Program-made: the position numbers and the translations under genes
The notes under the pieces: model-generated
Databases searched by the model: none
What the model saw: only the letters and a program-made list of their open reading frames with translations
What the model was told of the DNA's origin: nothing
DNA from: Chelydra serpentina
Taxonomy: Eukaryota; Chordata; Testudines; Chelydridae
NCBI GenBank assembly: GCA_037349315.1
Contig: JBAIAC010000008.1
Span: forward strand, 35,810,001 to 35,874,000
Direction: 5' to 3'
Length of the DNA stretch: 64,000 bases
Part shown: piece by piece, positions 11,238 to 21,727 of the stretch
How positions within the stretch are numbered: the first letter of the stretch is position 1
How the letters are laid out: each line of letters begins with the position of its first letter

Positions 11238-11920
11238 GTATGACAGGCTCATTCACCTGCACCTCTACCAATGTGATATATGCCGTCATGTGCCAGCAAT
11301 GCACCTCTGCCATGTACATTGGCCAAACCGGACAGTCTCTACACAAAAGAATAAATGGACCCAAATCAGACATCAAGAATTATAACATTAAAAAACCAGT
11401 CGGAGAACACTTCAACTTCCCTGGACACTCAATTACAGACCTAAAAGTGGCAATTCTTCAACAAAAAAACTTCAAAAACTGACTCCAACTAGAAACTGCA
11501 GAACTGGAATTAATTTGCAAACTGGACACCATCAAATTAGGCTTGAATAAAGACTGGGAGTGGATGGGTCATCACAGAATCTCAAAACTATTTCCCCATG
11601 CTAATTTTTCCCCCTACTGTTACTCACACTTTGTCAACTGTTTGAAATGGGCCATCCTGATTATCACTCCAAAAAATTTTTTTTCTCCTGCTGATAATAG
11701 CCCACCTTAATTGATTTGTCTCGTTAGAGTTGGTATGGCAACCCCATCTTTTCATGTTCTCTGTGTGTGTGTGTGTGTATATATATCTATATATATATAT
11801 AGATATATCTTCCTACTGTATTTTCCACTCAATGCATCTGATGAAGTGGGGTTTTGCCCATGAAATCTAATGCCCAAATAAATTTGTTACTCTCTAAGGT
11901 GCCACAGGTACTCCATGGTA
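11238..11920 (+). mobile_element. Penelope-like element (PLE), GIY-YIG region and 3' UTR
   Basis: The 5' part (about 11238-11480) encodes a remnant of the GIY-YIG endonuclease found at the C-terminus of Penelope-like retroelements: VIYAVMC, then MYIGQTGQSL, then PVGEHFNFPGHS. A stop at about 11480 interrupts the frame, and related coding sequence continues beyond it. The 3' part (about 11590-11920) is a 3' UTR containing a TG/TA microsatellite and ending in TCTCTAAGGTGCCACAGG. That 3' UTR recurs twice, inverted, at 31711-32190. The reverse-transcriptase part is absent, so the copy is 5'-truncated. Confidence 0.8.
11765..11810. repeat. TG/TA microsatellite
   Basis: Alternating TG then TA/TC runs inside the PLE 3' UTR. 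Confidence 0.9.
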
Positions 11921-12039
11921 TAATCACTCACTCCAGTAGCAGTATTTGCTCCATAAAATCCTGCTGCTGCAGCAACTCTTTTTCCTCCAGGACAGTAACG
12001 ACAGCAGCAGCAGCCTCAAGATTAGGTGGCTGCAGGAGG

Positions 12040-12390
12040 TGAGTCAGCATTCTGATCACCTGGAGGTTAATTAGTGCATCAGGAGAAGCTGATTGAGGGT
12101 AATGAACTCAATTGGCCCATCAGTCCAGGGCTGATAAAAGGTACAGGAAGGACATGCAAAGGGGAGAAAGAAATCTTTTTGTGGGGGGAGACTGGTGGTC
12201 TTGCTGAGAAGGCTTACACCGTGGCAAACACTGTAAATAGGTGGGAGCATGGGGGACTATGGTTATTTTGGTGAAGGGGATTGGAAATGAAGCTTTACTG
12301 AGAGCACACTTGGAGAACTCTGGGTAGTTTCTGCTGGTAAGAAGATGAGGCAGAGCAGGGCCCTTGTGACAATTATCCATTATCAAATTC
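12040..12390 (+). mobile_element. LTR-like sequence, low confidence
   Basis: GGGCTGATAAAAGGTACAGG around 12130 looks like a TATA box in a U3-like, purine-rich stretch. I found no paired LTR, clear TG...CA ends or TSD. Confidence 0.25.
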
Positions 12391-12970
12391 TACTGTGAGT
12401 TCCTTTATTAAAACATATATATGTTTTTCAAGCTTACAGTGTTTATGCAGGATTGGGGAATTTGTTTAAAGATAAGATTTGTTTTGTAATAAAAGAAAAA
12501 TCTTACATATTACTGGAAGACCAAACTACTATTGCATGTAATAGGTATGACCTAATATTTCAGATTTGTAGAGGTAACTTTGACTCAGTGGTTGCAGTAC
12601 CACTGTGCAAACTAAAGCCTCTATCCAGGAAAAAAAAAATTAAACCTGTGCTTAACTTTGTGATACAGATATTCCCATTGATATCAATGTCATGTGAGTC
12701 TAGGTAGCCAAAAACATATATCTATATTTTTAGTAAAATCTTCAGTAGAAATTTTGGTTTGGGGAGATATTTCAAATAAGGTAGTATTGGGCCCTTGATG
12801 AATTTCAGGAGTAAGTTCAACACAAAAATGGTGACATGGAAAAACATTAAGGTGCTGGAGAGAGGTGAAATAACAGTGTGAGAAAAGTAGTTCTCATATG
12901 TGGATCAAAGAGAATGAGGGAAAAGTCTTATGCCAACCCAGAAAATCAGATAGCATTAAAGTTATACAGT
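12391..12970. other. Intergenic stretch, nothing recognised
   Basis: No gene or repeat that I can name. Confidence 0.4.
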
Positions 12971-12974
12971 AGAA

Positions 12975-13265
12975 CAGGGGTCTCAAACACGCAGCCCGTG
13001 GGCCACATGCAGCCCACGGAGTTATTTCCTGTGGCCCGCCATAGGTGCCGACTCCACTGGCAGCCAAGCTCCAAACATTACTGAGTGTTTATATTTTATT
13101 AAACCCCCTCTTTGCATTAGTTTTTAAAAAGTTAATATTACTTTTAATAGAATACTATATTACTCTTCCTTTTTTACTATACTTTTCTATCATTGTACAA
13201 AAAGGTTTCAGTGATGCGGCCCTCAGGCCAATTTACTAGTTCTCCTGTGGCTCTCATGGTGATTT
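12975..13265 (+). mobile_element. hAT-like non-autonomous element
   Basis: Starts CAGGGGTCTCAAACACG, a typical hAT terminus, followed by repeated GCCC/GGCC blocks. The far side has GGCCCTCAGGCC and a decayed inverted end near GATTTGAGTTT. A short piece, CATAGGTGCCGACTCCACTG at about 13041, belongs to the GC-rich family seen at 38357 and 59028. Confidence 0.55.
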
Positions 13266-13299
13266 GAGTTTAATAATAATAAATTATTAAATAATAAAT

Positions 13300-13490
13300 G
13301 GAGATATGCCAATCTCCTAGAACTGGAAGGCCCTTGAAAGGTCATCGAGTCCAGTCGCCTGCCTTCACTAGCAGGACCAAGTACGGTCCCCTGACAGATT
13401 TTTGCCCCAGATCCCTAAGTGGCCCCCTCAAGGATTGAACTCATAACCCTGGGTTTAGCAGGCCAATGCTCAAACCACTGAGCTATCCCT
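13300..13490 (-). mobile_element. tRNA-derived SINE, tortoise PolIII/Cry I type
   Basis: On the minus strand it opens with a tRNA-like head: A-box-like TAGCTCAGTGGTTTGAG, then a B-box-like GAGTTCAATCC. A middle part (GGCCACTTAGGGATCTGGGG) and a tail (CTTCCAGTTCTAGGAG) resembling CR1 3' ends follow. It is colinear with the + strand copy at 24741-24946. Not a tRNA gene: the cloverleaf is incomplete and the body is SINE. Confidence 0.85.
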
Positions 13491-14729
13491 GCAGTAGAAC
13501 CTCAGAATTACGAATTGACCAGTCAACCACACACCTCATTTGGAACTGAAAGTATGCAATCAGGCAGCAACAGAGACAAAAAGAAAGCAGGTACAGTACA
13601 GTACTGTGTTAAACATAAACTACTAAAAAATAAATGGAAAGCAGCCTTTTTCTTCTGCAAAGTTTCAAAGCTATACTAAGTCTCTGTTCAGTTGTAAACT
13701 TTTGAAAGAACAGCCATAATGTTTTGTTGAGTGTTACGAACAACCTCCCTTCCGGAGGTGATTGTAACTCAGATTCTGCTGTATAATGAGAAAGAATAAA
13801 CTTGTGCTATACAAAAGAAAAGAAATATAAAATTGTAAATTAAAATCACAATAAGAACATGGGAAATTTTACAACAGAAACCACTTTGGGGGTGACTGCT
13901 TAACTACTAGCATTATTATTTTCTGTGATTATTTGCTATTAAACCCATAAATTAAGTAACACAACAACATCCATCTGTACAATGTTAACTAAGATATATG
14001 ATAGTGTGCTAAGGACAATAAGTAAAAAATACTGCTTTTTAAATAAATGCATTTTAGGAGCAAAACTATGTTTTGAGTAGAGTGACAAGGAACAGTCAGG
14101 CAATCAGAACAGCAAACATGACACTTGTGAACAGATATGAAGCTGCCTGCAGACATACTACACCTATGTAAACGAACAGAATTCTTTTAAATGCCAAAAA
14201 TATGTATGATTTATATATATATAGTGTGTTACATATCGAGAGAGAGAATATATATTAGTGTGTTGTGTGTAAAATGTTCTGTATGGCCAGCTCCACAGAT
14301 CTTCAAAAAAAGAGTCTGGCTCCCAAAAATCATGATTTGTTTTAAAATGTTGGGCTCTTCTACATCTACCTTCTGGCTGTTGAGCTTTCAGAGTGCACTT
14401 GCTTCACATTACAAGCTTTTCCCTAAAAGCATGAGGACTAGAAACTTAATATTTTAAAATGAAAGCTGTGCTGTCCTGTAATATCATGATTCCTGTAGCT
14501 GGGGTTCTTAAAAATTGCAAGAGCTGGTGAGCCTGAATATTGTATTGAACCAAGTCTCTTTTGGCAGGTCATTGCATCATTTCAGATAATGAGCTGCTTT
14601 ATGGAGGCACTCAGCTGCCTCGAACAGCACAGCCTGGGACGGGGATGCTGAGATCAGCCAACCAGGAACTCAACCTCTGTGCCGCCCTTGTCCTATTCTG
14701 GCCATCAATGCAACCTGCTCACTCCATGC
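13491..14729. other. Intergenic stretch upstream of the PANX2 CpG-rich region
   Basis: AT-rich, with short TA and GA simple runs near 14210-14260. Nothing else is recognised. Confidence 0.4.
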
Positions 14730-16420
14730 ATGGTTGGTAACTTTTCTCCCCTCGACTCCTCCTTATCCCCTAGCTTCTGCCACTCCTCCTGCAGTCATCG
14801 CCTCCTTCCTCAGCCTCCTCTCCTGCACCGCCCCTGAGTCTGCCCATCTGGCTCCCCCCATCTCCCTGACCCTCCTCGGGGCATGTTCTGTCCCCCTGCA
14901 CAAACGCTGCCTGTGCCTCCCCTGCGATTTGCCCCCGCCGCCGGCTGTAGGAGGAAGGCGGTTCTCAGGGCAAGGATGCCCAGGTAGGGCAGCCCCCCTC
15001 CAGGCGAGGCTACTGAGCATGCTCGGCAACAGCCCAGTACCAAAGCCGGCTGCTTGCAACCCAGAGCCGTGCTGCTGCGGCGCCACCACCGCAGCCCGCG
15101 CCGCTCCCAGCTTCCCCTCCCCCCGCTGCTGCTCCCCGCTAGGCAGGCTCCCAGATGTTGGGTTTAGCAACTGACAGGACCCCTTGCGTTCAGCCGATTC
15201 GCTCCCGGGCTGCAGCCTCCTGCCCGCCGCTGCAAGCCCCTTCTTGACTTGCTCTGCACGTTGCTGCTGCTCGGTGCAGATGGAAATTTCTGTGCACGCG
15301 CCTTTCAGCGGCGGCAATAACAAGCACTGATAAATTCCCCCATCCACCCCAGTTCGGGGTGGCTGTATTACTCGGGGAGGTGCGGTCCCTCCTCCCGGCA
15401 GGGGGAACGTTGTTTTCGCCTCCGCAGTTATTTACAACGTCACCGTTTGGCTCACACCACCCGCTTGGAGCTGAAGAGACCAAAGTGACAAGGTAAATGC
15501 CCTCCTCCCTGTGTCTGCAGCACCTTACCTGGGGCAGCCTGGCTCGGGCCGGCTGCGATGATGTGGCTGTTTATTGCAGAGCTCGTTGCATTGTTCTTAT
15601 CGCGGAATGCCTCTGATTGCCCACCTCGCCCGGCCTTCTCCTGCGGGGCTCTTCCCTGAATGGCATGGCACAGCCTTGCCTGTGGTGCTCTTTGCTGTCT
15701 CACCGTGCGGCTCTGGCTGCACCATTGCCCCGCTCCTATAGCGCTGTTGCATTGCCCGGGAGCCGGTGCGTGCTCTCCAGGGCAGAGCCGCGGAGCATGC
15801 CCGGGATAACTTCCGGGCGGCGGACCCGCAGTCTCAATAGGAGCAGCATCTCCTGCGAGCTAAAGATGGTGCTGCAAGCCCGCCGCCCGCCTGCCCTGGT
15901 GCCTGGCTGCGGCTCCCGTCTGCACGGGCCGCTCTCATTGTCGGTGTCACCCTGTAGGCTGGGAGCGCCCGCGCCACGCACAGGCGAAGCTCGGCCACCC
16001 CGCCGGGAGCCTGGTGTGGCGTGAACCCGCCTGCAGCCGCTTATGCAACACATCATCGATAACCACCCGGACATGGCCACTGCTCTGCTGGCGGGCGAGA
16101 AGCTGAAGGAGCTGATCCTGCCCGGGCAGCAGGACGACAAGGCCGGCTCGCTGGCGGCGCTGCTGCTGCAGCTCAAACTAGAGCTGCCCTTCGACCGCGT
16201 GGTCACCATCGGCACCGTCCTCATCCCCATTCTGCTCGTCACCCTGGTCTTCACCAAGAACTTCGCCGGTAAGGGCAGCAGGGCGCGCCCCGCTCGGCAG
16301 GTCGCCCCACCCGGGGAGGGGAGCTAGCTAGAGCGCGGGTGGGCGACCCCGGGAGGGAGAGGGAAGGGGCCACACATGGCGAGATCATAGTGCGGCTTTC
16401 TCTGGGCACAACGGGCCTAC
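14730..16420 (+). promoter_or_regulatory. PANX2: CpG-rich promoter region of PANX2
   Basis: Composition changes abruptly from AT-rich to GC-rich, with frequent CG dinucleotides, and the change brackets coding exon 1. This is the pattern of a CpG-island promoter. The transcription start cannot be fixed from sequence, and I saw no convincing TATA box close to the ATG. Several long frames on both strands here are by-products of the GC content. An in-frame TGA at 16022-16024 closes the 5' side of the PANX2 reading frame. Confidence 0.75.
16043..16268 (+). CDS. PANX2: Pannexin 2, coding exon 1
   Basis: Encodes residues 1-75 and the first base of codon 76 of pannexin 2, a large-pore channel subunit of the pannexin/innexin fold that is highly expressed in brain in mammals. 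The exon gives the cytoplasmic N-terminus and the first membrane segment (about residues 53-70). It matches the human protein, as I remember it, almost residue for residue from MATALLAGEK onward. The start at 16043 is the first ATG after an in-frame stop at 16022 and corresponds to the human start, but its context is weak (C at -3, C at +4). A second ATG at 16073 (Met11, also Met11 in human) has a strong context (G at -3, G at +4). The exon ends at GCCG|GTAAGG, a phase 1 donor. Confidence 0.96.
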
Positions 16421-16467
16421 AGCTCGGTAGCTCTCTGCGGACAGAGAAAGCTCTACAGGGGAACAAG

Positions 16468-16588
16468 TAGGGTTGCTAACGCTCCAGGATTATCCTGAAG
16501 TCTCCAGGAATTAAAGATTAATCTTGAATTAAAGATTATGTCAGGTGGTGAAACCTCCAGGAAGCGCCAACCAAATTTGCGAACCCCA
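16468..16588. mobile_element. Short terminal-inverted-repeat element in intron 1
   Basis: Starts TAGGGTTGCTAACGCTCCAGG and ends in its decayed inverse, CCAACCAAATTTGCGAACCCC, about 120 bp in all. The family is common in turtle DNA as I remember it. It lies 200 bp downstream of exon 1. Confidence 0.55.
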
Positions 16589-16954
16589 AGGGAGAAAAAT
16601 GCAGGGCCCAGTTCCGCTCTCCTTATTCCTGCAGCCTCCTTTAAACCAATAGGACTGCAGGCCGACCCTGTGTTTTGCAAGGCAGTGATTTCTTCTGATC
16701 AGTTACTCCTCTGATCTCCCGGGAACTTGCTGAAGTTGAAGGGAGTTTACCCATTGCTATGATGCTGCAGGTGGAGCAAGTGTGAAAATGAGCCGGAGCA
16801 GCCACTTGAATATGTTTGTTTGTTTGTTAAACAGAAGCTATGCTGATCTACCAAAAATGATTTTTAAACATATCTTTATTTTGCAAATTTACTAGTGGAT
16901 CGTGTGCATGTTTAACTGCAGTGTTAGGTGAACAATAGTAATTTTACACATATA

Positions 16955-17182
16955 CAGGGGAATCGCATCTTACACAGGGTTAGGTTCTAAAGTCAGCGCA
17001 TAAGGCGAAAATCGTGTATAGTCAAACTCTCATTGAGTGGAATGGCGAGCGGAATCGCCAGCACTACAGGTACAGTATTTAAATTGTTATTTTTCTCTCC
17101 TTTTTTTTTTTTTTTTTTTTTTTGCCGAGCGTGTATAATTGAATTCACGTAAGTTAAATGCTCGTATGATGCGACTCCCCTG
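16955..17182. mobile_element. Tc1/mariner-type MITE with TA duplication
   Basis: Termini CAGGGGAATCGCATC and GATGCGACTCCCCTG are inverted repeats with one mismatch, flanked by TA on both sides (16953-16954 and 17183-17184). A run of 23 T lies inside at 17101-17123. No transposase is encoded. Confidence 0.75.
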
Positions 17183-17184
17183 TA

Positions 17185-18697
17185 TATAGTACATCCATAT
17201 TGTGGTAGGCCCTATTGCGAATATGAAAATAACTACTATTTGCCCACTAGGTTGTTACTGTCTACTGTGAAAATCTGTATTCAGACACTTGTAAATATTT
17301 TATTTTCAACTAGATTGACCATAGCATCCCCTTCAGAGCCTTTATGATCTATGAAATCAATCTTTCATATTGAACTTTGAAAACTAGGGACCCATACATT
17401 GTTATGGGTCTTTTGAAGTCATTAGTCTCTCAAGTAAACATATTTTAGGTTGTGAAATACGGACTTGATGAATCTGACCACTGCACAAGTGATCTAAGGC
17501 TGCATACTAAAAATCAATATTAAATTTGTGTTTAAAAATTGTGGCAACTATTCGTGCAGTCTGCAGCTAGTAGCGTTAGCAGGTAGTGTTGACTTCAATA
17601 GGAGTTTTGTCAGGTAAGCATGACAGAATCAGGCCCTTAGTATGCATGCATTGGGGCTGACTTTTACAACTCTGTATCCTATTTGGTTCCATTATGAAAT
17701 ATTCATAAACCATATGAAGGATTAACTGTTTAACAAATTATTTTTTGTAAATGAAAGACATTTTTAATGTTACAGATTAAAGCAATTTTAAACCAGTTAC
17801 TTTAAAAAAAAACATATTTATAACCCAAGGTTTTTATACCTGAATAGTGATATTTAGTGCCTCGGTTTTTGGATGCCCAACCTGAGACACCTTGAAAGAG
17901 CCTCATTTTCAGAAAGTGCTGAGTGCTAATTCTGTGAAAATTAGCCCCCTTTAAGGTCACTCATATTGAGAATGCAAAATCACTAGTGACTTTTGAAAAT
18001 CATCACTACACAATTTAAGGGCTTTACTCTCTCTTCCTCTGCTTGGTGTGGAGGTTAAGCAAAATAGGGCAGAACCCTGACCAGCCCTGTAGAAAGGGGA
18101 ACCCTACCTGTAGCATGCACCTCCTGTACTGCAAGTGCCCTTCTGTGTGACATCTGCAAGCTTTGTGGGTCTCTTAGAGGTAACCTTCTGAGGGAGAGGA
18201 AGGGGAAGGAGTTTGATAACTTCCCTCTGGATAGTGTGGATTTCCCAGTAGAAATCTATCTATGACTTAACTGGTGAAAGGAGCAGTAATTTACCTCCAT
18301 GTCTACAGTCCTTTCAGAGAGAGAGTTCCAAAGGGAACCATGTGATTAAGAGAGGGGAGGCTCAGAGATTCTCAGACTGGATGTCATTCTGTAAAGATAA
18401 ACAAACAAGTGCATGTGGATCTAGCGGGTCTGCTGATTTTACTGACAAAAATCCTTCATTTTCCCTTTTGGCTTAAACTGCGCTCCCTGCAGAGGAAAAT
18501 CTGTGTTTAACTCTGCAGCTTGAGGAACATATTTTACCCTTGGGAAGATTTATATGTAGAAGGGGCAGTCTGTATCCTTAAAAGAGTCAAACAACTTTTT
18601 CAGATAGACCAAAAACAAAATCATTTGAGTCTAGTCGCAGACTCTATATGATAAGTTCACCTGGGGATCACAAAACTAGCTTATGCTAAAAGCAGTT
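17185..18697. other. Intron 1 stretch, little recognised
   Basis: Traces of the P1 palindrome lie near 17580-17640. Nothing else can be named. Confidence 0.35.
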
Positions 18698-18699
18698 TT

Positions 18700-18910
18700 T
18701 TCAGTGTTGTTGTAGCCGTGTTGATCCCAGGATATGAATGAGGTAATCTTTTATTGCACCAACTTCTGTTGGTGGGCGGTACGGCTTTCAAGCTACGCAG
18801 GGCTCTGTGTAGCTTGAAAGCCTGTACCTTCCACCAGCAGACTTTGGTCCAAAGAAAAATAAAAGCATAGACAGGACAAACCTCACCTCTCAGCACAAAG
18901 GACACCATTG
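18700..18910. mobile_element. Head-to-head pair of Penelope-like 3' ends
   Basis: The left half read on the minus strand, and the right half on the plus strand, carry the same order: TAGCTTGAAAGCCTGTACC-like, a block like CACCAACAGAAG, TTGGTCCAA-like, AATAAAAG-like, CCTCACC-like. The two halves meet at a hairpin (CAAGCTACGCAGGGCTCTGTGTAGCTTG, about 18789-18816). The left half ends outward in CAACACGGCTACAACAACAC on the minus strand, similar to the PLE end at 32160-32185. Both copies are 5'-truncated and point outwards. Confidence 0.6.
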
Positions 18911-20735
18911 TATTGTACTGGAAAAATGGGCCACATTCTGCTCTCCAGTGATGTCACTGGGTTGCTCAGATGCTCCAAAACTCAGAAAAACAAAACATAA
19001 AAGGGGGGAAAGAAAAATAAAAGACACTCTGGATTAAAAAAAATAATTGAGTGGATAATAAAACTATAATGTAAGCTCAGCATGGACTTGGTGTAACAAA
19101 ATTGTCTTCTTTCTGGGAGCTAACAACTCAGGATCAGAGCTTCTAATTACTGAGGGCTCAGTCCTGCTCTCACTGAAATCAGTAGCAAAACTCCCATTAA
19201 TTTTAATAGGAGCAGGATTAGACCCTAGTTTTTTTATTACCAAGGCTCTATTTACTCACATTGTGTTTACCAATGATGTTAGTCCTGCTGAATACATGCC
19301 TTATTGCTAAGTGGTATTTATTAGCACATACCCTGCTTCCTGATGCTGGTATTATGCTTTACCCATGTACTGTCACTATCGTTTTCAAAGTCTAGCTATG
19401 CTCTTCGCTTTGGATGCTGCTCCATGCCTTCTGGCAAATTAGATAGTAGATATAGAAAATGCAAACTCTGCTAGCAAAAATGGGCTGCTTTGTGCCCTTG
19501 AATGCAGAAGTTATTGTGTCAGAATAAACAATAAGAACTGATACTACTTATGAATCCTAATTCCTGTAAATAGTAATATCCATGGAAAGCCACATAAAGC
19601 CAATGTAATCTTCCTAAATTTAAAAAACCAACCAACCTATGGGCAGATCTCTCCAGGCTTATGCAACCAATACTTGTAAAACACTTGAGTGCATGTAATT
19701 AAGGATGTTATACAGGTATGATGCGGTGAGCTCAGAGCAATGGTTTCTTGCAACATACCTTGCTTAGTGTAGGAAGGGTCTGTATGACTAGTATGTGGAG
19801 TGCAGCTGAGCCCCTCATATCCCTTCTCTACCCCAGTACTTATGCATGCAGGACCAAGCAAGGAGTAAATAGGAGTCAACAGTGTCTGTGCAATCCAGTG
19901 GAGAATGTGGAGTAGTATCCACTTGACGGGACAGCTTGCTTGTGCTATGCAAGTGACTTGCAAAAGGGAATGCACCAGGAGAAAACTTGAGTTTCCTAGC
20001 ATCAGCCCAGGCCTCGTTGGCCTAGAAAGTGAATATAGAAAAGCACAATTATACTTTAGATAACAAGACAAATAAAAAATGTCATCACAGAGAGAATTAT
20101 TTAAAAGGCAATAATCCATCTCCGGTCTTAAAGATAATTATCTCTGTAGCATGATTTAACATGTACTGTACTTCCCTGATGGGTAAAGTAAAGAGAAAGT
20201 TAGTTTATGATGTTACTACTGTGTTTATTTCATAAGCCAAATGTCTGTTTAAGTTAACATAACTTTCTCTTTGTTTATCTAGGGAGTTTATTCCACACAG
20301 ATTGCCCTGGTACCTGAGTGCTTTTATCTTTACATCACCATTGAGAAATCAAGAATAATGATTTAATCATTATATTCGCACATAAAGAAGGATTTAGTAG
20401 TTCACCAGTCACTGAACTAAGTCTTATGTTAATTCCATAATAAAACCACAGTGTCGGTGAGCTTCATATTTTACGTGTTACTTTAAATATGGAGGAACCT
20501 TCATTCCATCAGAGGTACCTTTGCTGTCACTCTTTATGAACTTTTATTCCTGACTTTGTGTCAAAGACAGACAGTCATCTCAGTTCATGTTTGCCAGATG
20601 TAAGAAACTGTAATGGAAACAAAATCTATTGAGAGCTAAAATAATTTCCTCCCCAAACTTCACTGCTAGATGGGAATGCATTTTGGGTGAAATTCACCCC
20701 TGTGCAGAGGGACACCATGAGGCCTCTATACCCTG
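18911..20735. other. Intron 1 stretch with one palindromic repeat
   Basis: Family P1 lies at 19153-19226: CAGTCCTGCTCTCACTGAAA and its near inverse ending GGAGCAGGATTAGACC. A 160-codon minus-strand frame at 19637-20119 has no family resemblance and no exon signals. Confidence 0.4.
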
Positions 20736-21118
20736 TGTTACCGAAATATTGGGTCCGCCTAGCTGAGAGCCAATAACAGCCAGACAGGGATAAGGAAAGA
20801 AAATTACTTTATTCTGCAGAATAAGGGAAGTCTGTGCCAAGTGACAGGACTCCAATTAACACAGAAATTACAGGTCTTTTATACACACTTAGACAAAGCC
20901 CTGGTGTGTTAACATTTGGTTGGTGCGTGCTAGACCTTGAATGTCTGCTATCTGGTCAGTAAAAACTGGTATAGAAATAACTATCTCAGCTGAAAAACAC
21001 TACTCTTGTGTAGGCGAAGGACAACTGTAAAAATGCAAGGTCTTGCGTAGGCGAGGCATCTACTTCCACCTAGTGGCCTTTGGTTGCCGTAGCTGCTGGC
21101 TGTTAAGGGGGTTCACCA
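20736..21118 (-). mobile_element. Solo LTR-like element, minus orientation
   Basis: On the minus strand a TATA box (TATAAAA, complement of 20877-20883) is followed about 65 bases later by AATAAA (complement of 20808-20813), the order expected of an LTR. The segment begins TG and ends CA on the plus strand (TGTTACCG ... TTCACCA). I found no TSD and no internal retroviral region, so the ends are approximate. Confidence 0.5.
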
Positions 21119-21161
21119 TAGCTTATGACTTTCACACCTGTAAGCCCAGTATGATTTTGAG

Positions 21162-21236
21162 AGTGAAATCCTGACCACATTGAAGTCAATGGTAGTTTTG
21201 CTATTGACTTCATTGGGGGCCACGATTTCACCCTGA
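21162..21236. repeat. Short palindromic repeat (family P1)
   Basis: AGTGAAATCCTGACCACATT... mirrored by ...GGCCACGATTTCACCCTGA, with CATTGAAGTCAATGG at the inner left and TTGACTTCATTGG at the inner right. Confidence 0.65.
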
Positions 21237-21665
21237 GGGCATAAGTTAAGGCTTATGTGGTGCATACCATAGTCCTTATGCTGACCCTCTGCAAAGAGGT
21301 GAAATTCACCCTTTGCTTATGCTCTTCAGGACATCTTTCAGGAGAGACCTGTGGACACTTGCTCACATATAGTCCCTTTTGCAGTGTTGTTACTGAACTT
21401 GCCAGTTTTTTAATGTTTTTGAAATAAAATAGCATGATTCCTAGAAAGCAATCTCCCCAGAGGGTGAGTCAACAGCTATACATAGCATGTTTATAGTTGG
21501 CACACGATAACCACAGTGGGGTATAAAGGCCTCTAAGAAACATACTCGGCTATTACGCTACCAAAAAAATCTGGGAGCTTGAGAGAGAGTCCAAAGGACT
21601 AGCATGAGCCCTCTCCCCATCTCTGACCCCCACACCCCAGCCTTAGAAAAATTGCATCTCACACA

Positions 21666-21727
21666 CTGATTCTGCTCCCATTGGAAATCAGCGGGCATTT
21701 TGCCTTTAATGGGAGCAGGATTGGCCT
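21666..21727. repeat. Short palindromic repeat (family P1)
   Basis: ATTCTGCTCCCATTGGAAATC mirrored by TTAATGGGAGCAGGATTGG. Confidence 0.65.

Noticed and set aside
14763..15347. 194-codon minus-strand open frame and its overlaps in the PANX2 5' region
   Set aside because: High GC lowers stop-codon frequency. Several frames on both strands are open over the same bases, none resembles a protein family, and none has exon signals.
15736..16257. 173-codon minus-strand frame over PANX2 exon 1
   Set aside because: Antisense shadow of a GC-rich coding exon.
19637..20119. 160-codon minus-strand frame in intron 1
   Set aside because: No recognisable domain, no plausible splice context, and length within chance expectation for a 64-kb window.
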